Assembly: GCA_025964935.1 (NCBI GenBank)
Contig: JAOPXW010000403.1
Span: forward strand, 1-22,331
Direction: 5' to 3'
DNA length: 22,331 bases
Origin: Friedmanniella sp.
Lineage (GTDB): Bacteria > Actinomycetota > Actinomycetes > Propionibacteriales > Propionibacteriaceae
Below the pieces are notes generated by a model. It had not been told where the DNA came from, did no database searches, and saw nothing but the letters and a program-made list of their open reading frames with translations. Numbering within the stretch: position 1 is the stretch's first letter; each line of letters opens with the position of its first letter. The position numbers were made by a program, and so were the translations under genes. Of the stretch, positions 13,557-20,315 are shown piece after piece.

Positions 13557-14135
13557 TCTGTCGTCCCCTCCCGCGCTGCTCGGGCCCGCTCGGGCCCGCG
13601 GCACCACTTCGAGCCGCACGGCTGGCTCGACCGGGTCTTCGCCGTCGGCATCATCGCCAAGGGTCTGAACGGCCTGGCCGAGCTCGTCGGTGGTGCGCTG
13701 CTGCTCGTCCTCGGACCGCACCAGATCCAGCGGGTGGTGGCGGTGCTGACCCAGGGCGAGCTGTCGGAGGACCCCCACGACTGGGTCGCCAGCCACCTGC
13801 TGCGCAGCGCCGGCGGCCTGACGGCCGGCACCGTCACCTTCGGGGCGATCTACCTGCTCGCCCACGGCGCGGTCAAGGTCGTCCTGGTCGTGGCGCTGCT
13901 GCTCGACAAGCGCTGGGCCTATCCGTGGATGATCGGGGTGCTGCTGAGCTTCATCGGCTACCAGGTCTACCGGATCGCCCTGGCCCCGACGGCCGGGCTG
14001 ATCGCCCTGACGGTGTTCGACCTGCTGATCGTGGCGCTGACCTGGCGGGAGTGGCGTCGGCTCCGGCAGCGCCGCCTCGAGGAGCCGGCCCCCGCGGGCG
14101 GGCTCGGCCGGCCCAAACCCGGCGTCCTCGGCTGA
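13554..14135 (+). CDS. DUF2127 family membrane protein
   Basis: This 193-residue integral membrane protein matches the DUF2127 pattern. After a basic N-terminus (residues 1-20) comes LDRVFAVGIIAKGLNGLAEL, then an amphipathic stretch with DPHDW, and a run of three more hydrophobic helices (YLLAHGAVKVVLVVALLLDK, WAYPWMIGVLLSFIGYQVYR, LIALTVFDLLIVALTWREW). The LAHG..K motif and the terminal RE(W)RRL are typical. The function is unknown. The start at 13554 is preferred over an upstream GTG (13476) because it fits the family N-terminus and a TANNNT box. The coding start includes a tandem 10-bp duplication (GCTCGGGCCC twice, 13579-13598). The C-terminal tail is Pro/Gly-rich and cytoplasmic. Confidence 0.85.
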   Translation: MSVVPSRAARARSGPRHHFEPHGWLDRVFAVGIIAKGLNGLAELVGGALLLVLGPHQIQRVVAVLTQGELSEDPHDWVASHLLRSAGGLTAGTVTFGAIYLLAHGAVKVVLVVALLLDKRWAYPWMIGVLLSFIGYQVYRIALAPTAGLIALTVFDLLIVALTWREWRRLRQRRLEEPAPAGGLGRPKPGVLG

Positions 14136-14164
14136 GCCGTTTGTCCGTCGTGCCAAGATGCCTC

Positions 14165-14332
14165 ATGGTCGAAAGCTCATCGTCGAGCGCTGCCGCAGGC
14201 ACGCCCGCCGGCGCGAACCGCGCCCTGAACCGCACCGACACCCGCGCGGGTCGTACCGGGCTCGTGGCCCGAGCCGGGGACCCCGGTCGCGGCCCCGCTG
14301 CGGTCGGTGTGGGGGCTCGTCGTGCGCGTTGA
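14165..14332 (+). CDS. Possible 55-residue leader ORF
   Basis: A short frame begins with ATG at 14165 and encodes a Ser/Ala/Arg/Gly-rich 55-residue peptide with no recognisable domain. TGC-CAAGAT (14151-14159) resembles an extended -10 and lies 5 nt upstream of the ATG, so a leaderless message is possible. The frame ends inside the start of the next gene (11-nt overlap with the GTG at 14322), which would allow translational coupling. Its low complexity means it could equally be a non-coding leader. Confidence 0.3.
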   Translation: MVESSSSSAAAGTPAGANRALNRTDTRAGRTGLVARAGDPGRGPAAVGVGARRAR

Positions 14333-14777
14333 GATCAAGGACCGCGACCCCGGCATCCGCTGCTGGAACCGCGAGGCCGTCCAGACGTACGCCGACGAGG
14401 TCACGGCACGGGAGGAGCGGCTCGCCGCCGCGAACCCCGATCTGGTGGTGCTGTCCGGGGTGGTCAAGTGCTACGGCTGCGAGGTGCAGGACTACGACTA
14501 CGCCGACAAGTGCACGGCCCGCCTGACCCGGACCCGGTACACCGTGCCGGGTGAGATCGCGCCGCGGGAGGCCGACGCCCAGGTGTCGCTGCAGGAGATC
14601 CCCGGGCTGGCCACCGTACGGCCCGACGGCGACCGGACCGCGGCCGCACCGGGGGCCGCCGCCCAGCCCACCGTCTCGACCCAGGGCCCCGGCGCTCCGC
14701 GGCCGGTGGGCTCGGCCCCCGGCGACGCGGGTCAGGGCAAGCGGCCCAGCCTGCGCGGTCTGTTCGGGCGCGGCTGA
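14322..14777 (+). CDS. Unknown small protein with CxxC-x10-C cluster and disordered tail
   Basis: I do not recognise this 151-residue protein. Residues 1-98 look folded: a strand RVEIKDRD, a charged helix (NREAVQTYADEVTAREERLA, 16-35), the hydrophobic LVVLSGVVKCYGC, and an acidic, Tyr-rich loop DYDYADKC. Cysteines at 14, 50, 53 and 64 could bind a metal or form disulfides. Residues 100-138 are Ala/Pro/Gly-rich and probably disordered, ending with a basic RPSLRGLFGRG. There is no signal peptide or membrane helix. The GTG at 14322 has GGGGG about 7 nt upstream; a GTG at 14307 in the same frame is an alternative. Third-position G/C bias in the frame supports a real gene. It may be transcribed with the 55-residue ORF before it. 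Confidence 0.65.
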   Translation: MRVEIKDRDPGIRCWNREAVQTYADEVTAREERLAAANPDLVVLSGVVKCYGCEVQDYDYADKCTARLTRTRYTVPGEIAPREADAQVSLQEIPGLATVRPDGDRTAAAPGAAAQPTVSTQGPGAPRPVGSAPGDAGQGKRPSLRGLFGRG

Positions 14778-14783
14778 GACCGC

Positions 14784-14811
14784 TCCGCCCGACCGCTCCG
14801 GTGTGGGCGGA
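14784..14811. terminator. Hairpin between convergent genes
   Basis: TCCGCCC (14784-14790) pairs with GGGCGGA (14805-14811), a 7-bp stem with a 14-nt loop. It lies between the stop of the 14322-14777 gene and the stop of the opposing SDR gene, ending 3 bp before the latter, and could serve both directions. Confidence 0.5.
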
Positions 14812-14813
14812 CG

Positions 14814-15647
14814 TCAGGCCCGGGGCAGTCCCACCCGGTCGAGGCTCCGCTCCCACAGACCGGCCGCCAGCGCGTCGTCGTACGCCTGCCGGTTGGTGCT
14901 CGCCACCTTCTTCCGCTCGTAGTAGGCGCCGGGCTGCCAGTCCCGGCCCGGGCTGGTCCGGGCCAGCCAGACCAGCTGCCGGGCGCCCTTCTCCGGGCTG
15001 ACGAGCACGAGGTGCTTGAGCGGGGTGTGGTAGACGAGCCGCAGGATGCTGGTGCTGCCGGCCGCGAAGTTGGTGGCCACGATGCCGGGGTGGAAGGCGG
15101 CCGCCGCGAGCCCCCGGTCCCCGAAGCGCCGCTGCAGCTCGCGGGTGAAGAGGATGTTGGCCAGCTTGCCGTCGCCGTACGCCTTGTTGGGGTTGTAGCC
15201 CGCGTCGTTGTCGAGGTCGTCGAGGTTGATCCGGCCGAACAGCCGGGCGGCGATGCTCGCGGTGTTGATGACGGTGGCCCGGCTGGCGAGCAGGGTGTCC
15301 ATCAGCAGGTGGGTGAGCAGGAACGGGGCCAGGTGGTTGACCTGCAGGGTCTTCTCGTGGCCGTCCTCGGTGAGGGTCTTGTCGCCCATCACGCCGCCGG
15401 CATTGTTGGCCAGCACGTCGATGCGGGGGTGCCGCTCGGCGAGGGTGGCGGCCAGCGTCCGCACCTCCTCCAGCCGGCTGAAGTCGGCCACGTGGTGCTC
15501 GGCGCCGACCTCCTGCGCGACCGCGGCGGTCTTGGTCGCCGACCGCCCGACGACGACGACCTTCTCGCCCGCGGCGGTCAGCTCACGGGTGGCGGCGGCG
15601 CCGATGCCGTCGCTGGCGCCGGTGATGATGATGGTGCGTCCGGGCAT
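14814..15647 (-). CDS. Short-chain dehydrogenase/reductase (retinol-dehydrogenase-like classical SDR)
   Basis: This 277-residue NAD(P)-dependent oxidoreductase shows classical SDR motifs in order. These are TGASDGIG (9-16) for the dinucleotide, GR at 34-35 and D55 near the adenine pocket, NNAG (81-84), Asn104, the catalytic Ser131 (NTASIAARLFG) and Tyr157-x3-Lys161 in AYGDGKLAN. The Gly-Arg after the second strand suggests a preference for NADP(H). The C-terminus (GARQLVWLA, then YYERKKVAS) resembles the retinol dehydrogenase/WW-oxidoreductase branch, whose bacterial members have unknown substrates. The start at 15647 is chosen because the Rossmann fold begins at residue 4 and AGGTAGGA lies just upstream; the longer open frame is unsupported. 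It lies 178 bp downstream of the ROK gene on the same strand, beyond a long inverted repeat. Confidence 0.92.
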   Translation of the reverse strand: MPGRTIIITGASDGIGAAATRELTAAGEKVVVVGRSATKTAAVAQEVGAEHHVADFSRLEEVRTLAATLAERHPRIDVLANNAGGVMGDKTLTEDGHEKTLQVNHLAPFLLTHLLMDTLLASRATVINTASIAARLFGRINLDDLDNDAGYNPNKAYGDGKLANILFTRELQRRFGDRGLAAAAFHPGIVATNFAAGSTSILRLVYHTPLKHLVLVSPEKGARQLVWLARTSPGRDWQPGAYYERKKVASTNRQAYDDALAAGLWERSLDRVGLPRA

Positions 15648-15749
15648 GGGTCGTCCTACCTCGCTCGCGTTCGGGTGTGCTGAAGGCCATGGTGGCATCC
15701 GGGACCCCGTCCGGTCCGTCGCGCTCAGGGACAGGGACGCCCGGGAGAA

Positions 15750-15806
15750 GTGACGCCAGTGCGCGATCTGGCCGCCGATCGGCCCCTGGCGCGCCACTGG
15801 CGTCAC
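15750..15806. repeat. 57-bp inverted-repeat element, probable terminator of the ROK gene
   Basis: GTGACGCCAGTG (15750-15761) is a perfect inverted copy of CACTGGCGTCAC (15795-15806). The stem continues by 4 bp (CGCG with CGCG) after one bulged C. A second small hairpin, GGCCG/CGGCC (15770-15774 with 15780-15784), lies in the loop. It starts 20 bp past the ROK stop in its direction of transcription, so a terminator is the simplest role. Its length, perfect arms and nested hairpin are more than a terminator needs, so a protein-binding or repeat element is also possible. Confidence 0.6.
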
Positions 15807-15825
15807 CTTTCCGGGGTCCGGGCTC

Positions 15826-16956
15826 TCAGAGGCCGTCGCTCAGGGACTCCCGCGCGGTGCGGAGGGCCTGGATCCGGGCCCCGGTCAGCGGTCCCGCGGC
15901 CCCGAGCGAGGCGGTCCGGAGCTCGGTCGGCACGGCGGTCAGGTCGTCGAAGCGTCGGGTCAGCCGTTCCAGGAGTCCCGGGGTGGTGCCCCAGGGGCCG
16001 CCGATGACGATGCCCGCCGGGTTGAGCAGGGCGGCGACCGAGCCGAGCGCCCCCGCGACGGCGGTGACCACCTCCTCGGCCAGCTCGCCGGGCCCGCCCA
16101 GCAGGTGCCGCAGCCGGTCGACGTCCAGGGCGGGGGAGCCCGGTCGCAGCAGCCCGTACGCCGCCAGGCTGGGGGTCAGGGGCAGGCTTCGTCCGCCGGG
16201 GCCGACGGTGAGGACGTGGGCCAGCTCGCCCGCCAGCCCCCGCCGTCCGTGCACGACCGCCCCGTCGGCGACCACCGCGGCCCCGACCCCCGCGCCCAGG
16301 TAGCAGAAGACGAGGTCGTCGAGGTCGCGGGCGTTCCCGTCGTGGTGCTCGGCCAGAGCCGCCCAGTTGACGTCGTTGTCGACCCGGAGCTCGACCGGCA
16401 CCAGGTCCCCGACCAGTGCCCGGGGGTCCAGCTCGTCGAGCAGGAAGGGGGAGTGCGGCAGGCGCACGAGCCGGCCGCTGTCCTGGTCGACCGGCCCGGC
16501 CACGCTCAGGGCCCAGCCCCCCACCTCGCCGCCGGTCTCGCTCCGGGCCGTTCGCACCGCCTCCACCAGGACCGGACCCAGCCGGGCGGCGTCGATCGGT
16601 GCCTCGACGGGCCGCTCCACCCGCGACAGGACCGTGCCGCGGACGTCGGAGGTCTCCACCACCACCCCCTCGGGTCCGGCCGACAGGGCGAGGGCCAGAG
16701 CCCGGTCCGGCGGCAGCCGGTAGAAGGTGCCGGCGGGTCCGCGTTTGCCGACCTGCCGGCCCGACTCGACCAGCCGGCCGGTGGCCAGGAGCCGCCGTAC
16801 GCTCTCGGAGACGGTGGGCTTGGAGATCCCGGTACGGGCCGCGATCTCGGCCCGGGTCAGCTCGGGGGCGGTGATCAGCTGCTCCAGCACCCGCCGGTCG
16901 GTGAGCCGGCGGACCAGGTCCAGGCTCGGCAGGCCGTGGTCGGCGCCCTCGGTCAT
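15826..16956 (-). CDS. ROK family transcriptional repressor
   Basis: This 376-residue regulator has an N-terminal winged helix-turn-helix (about 17-75), with LTRAEIAARTGISKPTVSES (33-52) as the helix-turn-helix and a wing following. A ROK sugar-kinase-like domain spans about 85-370. Key ROK elements are the VDNDVNWAALAEH segment (192-204, equivalent to the catalytic Asp loop), LGAGVGAAVVADGAVVHGRR and GLAGELAHV. The zinc motif CxCGxxGCxE usual in ROK repressors is absent: the region after GELAH reads VLTVGPGGRSLPLTPS with no Cys. It probably responds to a sugar or sugar phosphate. The ATG at 16956 follows GAGGGA. It is divergent from the DUF1479 dioxygenase, with two repeats in the shared promoter, so that operon is its likely target. 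Confidence 0.93.
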   Translation of the reverse strand: MTEGADHGLPSLDLVRRLTDRRVLEQLITAPELTRAEIAARTGISKPTVSESVRRLLATGRLVESGRQVGKRGPAGTFYRLPPDRALALALSAGPEGVVVETSDVRGTVLSRVERPVEAPIDAARLGPVLVEAVRTARSETGGEVGGWALSVAGPVDQDSGRLVRLPHSPFLLDELDPRALVGDLVPVELRVDNDVNWAALAEHHDGNARDLDDLVFCYLGAGVGAAVVADGAVVHGRRGLAGELAHVLTVGPGGRSLPLTPSLAAYGLLRPGSPALDVDRLRHLLGGPGELAEEVVTAVAGALGSVAALLNPAGIVIGGPWGTTPGLLERLTRRFDDLTAVPTELRTASLGAAGPLTGARIQALRTARESLSDGL

Positions 16957-16971
16957 CGGGTCCCTCGCGAT

Positions 16972-16998
16972 CTAGTAGTTAGGACTCCTTGCAACTCT
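16972..16998. promoter_or_regulatory. Candidate ROK operator, copy 1
   Basis: AGGACTCCT (16981-16989), a near-palindrome (AGGA-C-TCCT), is flanked by CTA nine bases before it and C.A.TCT after it. The same arrangement recurs exactly 55 bp to the right. It lies just upstream of the ROK start, suitable for autoregulation. The adjacent GTTAGGA extends the left half-site. Confidence 0.5.
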
Positions 16999-17023
16999 AG
17001 CGCACGCGGCGTACGGTGGTCCC

Positions 17024-17030
17024 TGACTAT
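17024..17030 (+). promoter_or_regulatory. Probable -10 element of the dioxygenase operon
   Basis: TGACTAT (17024-17030) contains GACTAT, a moderate -10 match, which predicts transcription start near 17037, on top of operator copy 2. No clear -35 is seen. Confidence 0.35.
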
Positions 17031-17053
17031 TGAGCAGGACTCCTCACCAGTCT
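17027..17053. promoter_or_regulatory. Candidate ROK operator, copy 2
   Basis: This is the second copy of the AGGACTCCT-centred repeat (core 17036-17044), with the same CTA nine bases upstream and matching downstream bases (C, A, TCT). It overlaps the predicted transcription start of the 17067 gene and ends just before its GGAGGA ribosome binding site, an ideal place for repression. The distance of 55 bp between copies is about five helical turns, so both could lie on one face of the DNA. Confidence 0.5.
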
Positions 17054-17066
17054 TTGGAGGACACCG

Positions 17067-18365
17067 ATGACCGCCACCGTCCGCACCCCCGTCTCCAGCC
17101 TCACCGGGCTGCCGCACTGGGAGACCCCGCCCGCCGACCTCGCCGCGGCCACCCGCGAGATCAAGGCGGCGATCCGGGCCCGGATCGCCGCGTCGGGCCG
17201 CACCGTCGAGGAGGTGCTCGCCGAGATCGAGGCCTTCATCGCCGCCGAGGTCGCCGACATCGTCGCCACCCGGGAGCGGGGCGAGGAGGTCTGGCCGGTG
17301 ATCGCTTACGCCGACATCGCCGCAGGCACCGTCACCGCCGAGCAGCTGGCCCTGGTCGAGCGCCGCGGGTGCGCGGTCGTCCGCGGCCACTTCGAGCGCG
17401 ACCAGGCCGAGCAGTGGGACCGCGACATCGTGGACTACGTCGAGAACAACCACTTCTTCGAGACCTACACCGGGCCGGCCGACGACTTCTTCGGCACCCT
17501 GGAGATGTCCAAGCCCGAGATCTACCCCATCTACTGGTCCCGCGCCCAGATGGAGGCCCGTCAGCACCCGCGGATGGCCGCCGTGCAGCGCTTCCTCAAC
17601 CAGCGGTTCGTCAGCGAGAGCGACGGGCACCGCTGGTTCGAGCCGGACCACGACAGCCTGTACCCCGACCGGATCCGCCGCCGTCCGCCGGGTGCGGACT
17701 CGGGCGGGCTCGGGTCGCACCTGGACCCCGGCACCCTGGACCTGTGGATGGCGGAGGGCTATCAGCAGCACTTCCGGCACCTGTTCGCCGGGGATTTCGT
17801 GGCGTACGACCCCTGGGACGCCTCCTACCGGACCGAGGCCAGCCAGTACCCCGGCTCCACCATGTGCTCGGCCTTCCGGACCTTCCAGGGCTGGACGGCA
17901 CTGAGCGAGATGCGCAACGACCAGGGCGTGCTGCACACGGTCCCGATCCCCCGGGCGATGGCCTACCTGATGCTGCGGCCGCTGGCCGAGGACGTGCCCG
18001 AGGAGGACATGTGCTCGGTGCAGCTGAACCGCACCTTCCCCGTGCTGCCGCAGTGGCACGACGTGCTCACCGACGCCCTCTCGTCGATCCCCTCGGTGCA
18101 GCCGGGGGACTCGGTGTGGTGGCACTGCGACATGGTGCACGCGGTCGCGCCGGTCACCGACCAGCAGGGCTGGGGCAACGTGATGTACATCCCGGCCGCG
18201 CCGTGGTGCGAGAAGAACGCGGTCTACGCGGCCTCGGTTCGGGAGGCCTTCGTGGCGGGCCGGAGCCCGGGCGACTTCCCGGCCGAGGACTACGAGACCG
18301 CCTGGCCCGACCGGTTCGCCCCGGCCGACCTCAACGAGACCGGTCGCCGGGGCCTGGGCCTGTAG
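17067..18365 (+). CDS. DUF1479/YbiU family protein, putative Fe(II)/2-oxoglutarate-dependent dioxygenase
   Basis: This 432-residue protein is homologous to the YbiU/DUF1479 family, cupin-fold proteins thought to be Fe(II)/2-oxoglutarate oxygenases. Features in order are an N-terminal helical region (24-75), then GCAVVRGHF (101-109) with YVENN (124-128). The HxD iron motif is at 218-220 (SHLDPGTLDLWM). Next are TFQGWTALSEMRNDQGVLHTVPIPRAMAYL (272-301), and PGDSVWWHCDMVHAVAPV (346-363) with the likely distal iron ligand His358 (His353 is an alternative). GNVMYIPAAPWCEKN follows. The length is normal for the family. The reaction is unknown. GGAGGA lies about 7 nt before the ATG. It is the first gene of a likely operon with an esterase (27 bp gap) and a FUSC protein, and is divergent from a ROK repressor, hinting at a sugar-derived substrate. 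Confidence 0.88.
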   Translation: MTATVRTPVSSLTGLPHWETPPADLAAATREIKAAIRARIAASGRTVEEVLAEIEAFIAAEVADIVATRERGEEVWPVIAYADIAAGTVTAEQLALVERRGCAVVRGHFERDQAEQWDRDIVDYVENNHFFETYTGPADDFFGTLEMSKPEIYPIYWSRAQMEARQHPRMAAVQRFLNQRFVSESDGHRWFEPDHDSLYPDRIRRRPPGADSGGLGSHLDPGTLDLWMAEGYQQHFRHLFAGDFVAYDPWDASYRTEASQYPGSTMCSAFRTFQGWTALSEMRNDQGVLHTVPIPRAMAYLMLRPLAEDVPEEDMCSVQLNRTFPVLPQWHDVLTDALSSIPSVQPGDSVWWHCDMVHAVAPVTDQQGWGNVMYIPAAPWCEKNAVYAASVREAFVAGRSPGDFPAEDYETAWPDRFAPADLNETGRRGLGL

Positions 18366-18392
18366 CCCCGCGCCAGCAGCGAGGATGGGGTC

Positions 18393-19196
18393 ATGGCCCA
18401 CCTGCGCTGCGACTTCTTCTCCGACGCCCTCGGGCTGAGCACCTCCATGACCGTCCTGCTCCCGCAGCAGACGACCGGGCAGATCGGAATGGCCGGGGCC
18501 GGCAGTGTCGGCCCGCCGCCGGTGCTCTACCTGCTGCACGGGCTGAGCGACGACGACACGGTCTGGCTGCGCCGGACCTCGATCGAGCGCTACGTCGCCG
18601 AGCTCGGCTGGGCCGTGGTGATGCCGCAGGTGCACCGCAGCTTCTACAGCGACGAGGTGTACGGCGGCCGCTACTGGACCTTCGTCAGCGAGGAGCTGCC
18701 CGCCCTGGTCGCCGACCTGTTCCGGGTCTCGACCGCGCGGGAGGACACCTTCGTGGCCGGCCTGTCGATGGGCGGGTACGGGGCGATGAAGCTGGCCCTG
18801 CGGCAGCCGGAGCGGTTCGTCGCCGCCGCGAGCCTGTCGGGGGCGCTGGCCCTGGGGGAGCGGTTCCGGCCCGAGGTCGTCTCCGCCGAGGACCGGCTGA
18901 TGTTCGACCGGATCTTCGGGCCGGGCGGGCCGGTGCCGCCGGACGCCGACCTGCTGCGGCTGGTCGCGGACGCCCGGCCCGAGTCCCTGCCGGCCCTGTA
19001 CGCCGGCTGCGGCACCGAGGACTTCCTGGCCGGCCATCAGGAGGCCTTCGTCGCGGCCTGCGCCGACGCCGGGGTGGCCCTGACCAGCTCGTGGTCGCCC
19101 GGGGAGCACGAGTGGGGCTTCTGGGACCGCACCATCCGCGACGTGCTGGCGTTCTTCGTGGACCACCGCGATCGCGCCCGGGCCGATGCCGGTTAG
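18393..19196 (+). CDS. Alpha/beta-hydrolase esterase (EstA / S-formylglutathione hydrolase-like)
   Basis: This 267-residue serine hydrolase of the esterase D-like group includes tributyrin esterase EstA and acetyl esterases. The oxyanion-side motif LYLLHGLSDDD lies at 45-55. The nucleophile elbow is GLSMGGYG (123-130) with Ser125. Asp210 (GTEDF) and His239 (GEHEWGFW) complete the triad in the right order and spacing. No signal peptide is seen, so it is cytoplasmic. A short insertion (about 26-42, Gly/Pro-rich) follows the second strand. The start at 18393 has GAGGA about 8 nt upstream and follows the dioxygenase stop by 27 bp; the end overlaps the FUSC start by 11 nt. This tight packing argues for one operon and a shared pathway, perhaps removal of an acyl group from the dioxygenase substrate or product (inference). 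Confidence 0.9.
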   Translation: MAHLRCDFFSDALGLSTSMTVLLPQQTTGQIGMAGAGSVGPPPVLYLLHGLSDDDTVWLRRTSIERYVAELGWAVVMPQVHRSFYSDEVYGGRYWTFVSEELPALVADLFRVSTAREDTFVAGLSMGGYGAMKLALRQPERFVAAASLSGALALGERFRPEVVSAEDRLMFDRIFGPGGPVPPDADLLRLVADARPESLPALYAGCGTEDFLAGHQEAFVAACADAGVALTSSWSPGEHEWGFWDRTIRDVLAFFVDHRDRARADAG

Positions 19197-20250
19197 CCGG
19201 GCCGCCCCCAGTCGTCAGGTCCTCGCCTTCGGCCCGCACGCCGGCAGCCACTGGCCGGCCCTGCGCGTGGTGGCGTCGGTAGTCGTCCCGCTGGCCCTGC
19301 TCACCGCGCTGCACCGGCAGGACCTCGCCCTGTTCGCAGTCTTCGGGGCCTTCGGCTCCCTCTACGGCCGTGGAGAGTCGCACCGCCAGCGGGTCCGCAC
19401 CCAGGTGGCGGTGGGTCTGTGCTTCCTGGTCGTCATCACCGCGGCCGCGGCGGTCGCGACCGCCGGCGACGTCCGCCCCTGGCTGGCCGTCGGGCTGGCG
19501 TCCACCGTGGCCGGGGCCGGGTCGGTGGCCAGCGACGTGCTCCGCTGGCGGCCGCCCGGGCCGCTGTTCCTGGTCTTCTGCTCCGGTGCCATCGCCGCCG
19601 TGCCGGCCCCGGCCGGGGGCGGACCGGCCCACGTCGCGACGGCGGCCGGTGTGGCGCTGACCGCCGCCGTCTTCGCGGTCGCGGTCGGCGGGGTGGGTGC
19701 CCTGCACCCCCGGACCCGGTCGCTGCACCCGGCCGCCCCGCTGGGAGCGGCGGCCACCCTGGCCCGGCCGGGGGTGTGGCGGCACGCCGCCCGCTACCTG
19801 GTCGCGGCGGCCGTGGCCGGGACCCTGGCCACCCTGCTGCACCTCGGCCATCCCTACTGGGCCACGCTGACCGCGGTGGTGCCGATGGCGGCTCCCGACA
19901 CCGGCTCCCGGCTGGTGCGGGCCCTGCACCGGGTGGTCGGGACCGGGGCCGGCCTGCTCGTAGCGGCCGGGGTGCTGGCCCTGCACCCCCGCGGCTGGAC
20001 CCTGGTCGCCCTGGTCGCGGCGGCCCAGTTCGGCGCCGAGCTGCTCGTCCTGCGCAACTACGCGCTGGCCCTGGTCTGCATCACCCCGCTGGCCCTGCTG
20101 ATGACCACGCTCGGCGGTGCGCCGGACGTGCCCCAGCTGCTCTGGGACCGGGCGGTGGAGACCCTGCTCGGGATCAGCGTGGGTGTGGTCGCCACCCTGG
20201 CGTGGTCGGAGCGGGAACGCTCGGACCTGACCGGGACCGGGAGCGGCTGA
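19186..20250 (+). CDS. FUSC family membrane protein (aromatic acid exporter-like)
   Basis: This 354-residue protein has two six-helix-like hydrophobic halves (about 25-175 and 200-340). The second has the FUSC core [19 protein letters not shown] followed by [18 protein letters not shown] (224-260), the conserved YW..LT......P and R...R..GT.xG pattern. The large cytoplasmic domain of E. coli AaeB is missing; this single-chain short form is common in actinobacteria. Relatives export aromatic carboxylic acids, but substrate evidence is absent here. The first half begins [16 protein letters not shown], also FUSC-like. The ATG at 19186 overlaps the esterase stop by 11 nt, indicating translational coupling. 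It is probably the last gene of the ROK-controlled operon and could export a toxic product. Confidence 0.85.
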   Translation: MPVSRAAPSRQVLAFGPHAGSHWPALRVVASVVVPLALLTALHRQDLALFAVFGAFGSLYGRGESHRQRVRTQVAVGLCFLVVITAAAAVATAGDVRPWLAVGLASTVAGAGSVASDVLRWRPPGPLFLVFCSGAIAAVPAPAGGGPAHVATAAGVALTAAVFAVAVGGVGALHPRTRSLHPAAPLGAAATLARPGVWRHAARYLVAAAVAGTLATLLHLGHPYWATLTAVVPMAAPDTGSRLVRALHRVVGTGAGLLVAAGVLALHPRGWTLVALVAAAQFGAELLVLRNYALALVCITPLALLMTTLGGAPDVPQLLWDRAVETLLGISVGVVATLAWSERERSDLTGTGSG

Positions 20251-20299
20251 GTCACCGTCCCGGCTGCTCGCGGCCGCAGGTTCTGTCGGTGCCCGCTAC

Positions 20300-20315
20300 T
20301 AGCATTCCTGACGTG
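20300..20315 (+). promoter_or_regulatory. -10 element of a probable leaderless promoter for the SNF2 gene
   Basis: TAGCAT (20300-20305) is a TANNNT hexamer 7 nt before the GTG at 20313, the same geometry as at 13541. No Shine-Dalgarno sequence is visible in the 62-bp gap after the FUSC gene. Confidence 0.5.

Noticed and set aside
16953..19166. 737-codon minus-strand open frame
   Set aside because: It runs antisense through the dioxygenase and esterase, both with intact motifs; its composition is that of a shadow frame.
17030..19282. 750-codon plus-strand frame overlapping the dioxygenase and esterase
   Set aside because: It is out of frame with both real genes, with a Gly/Arg/Pro-rich product and no domain.
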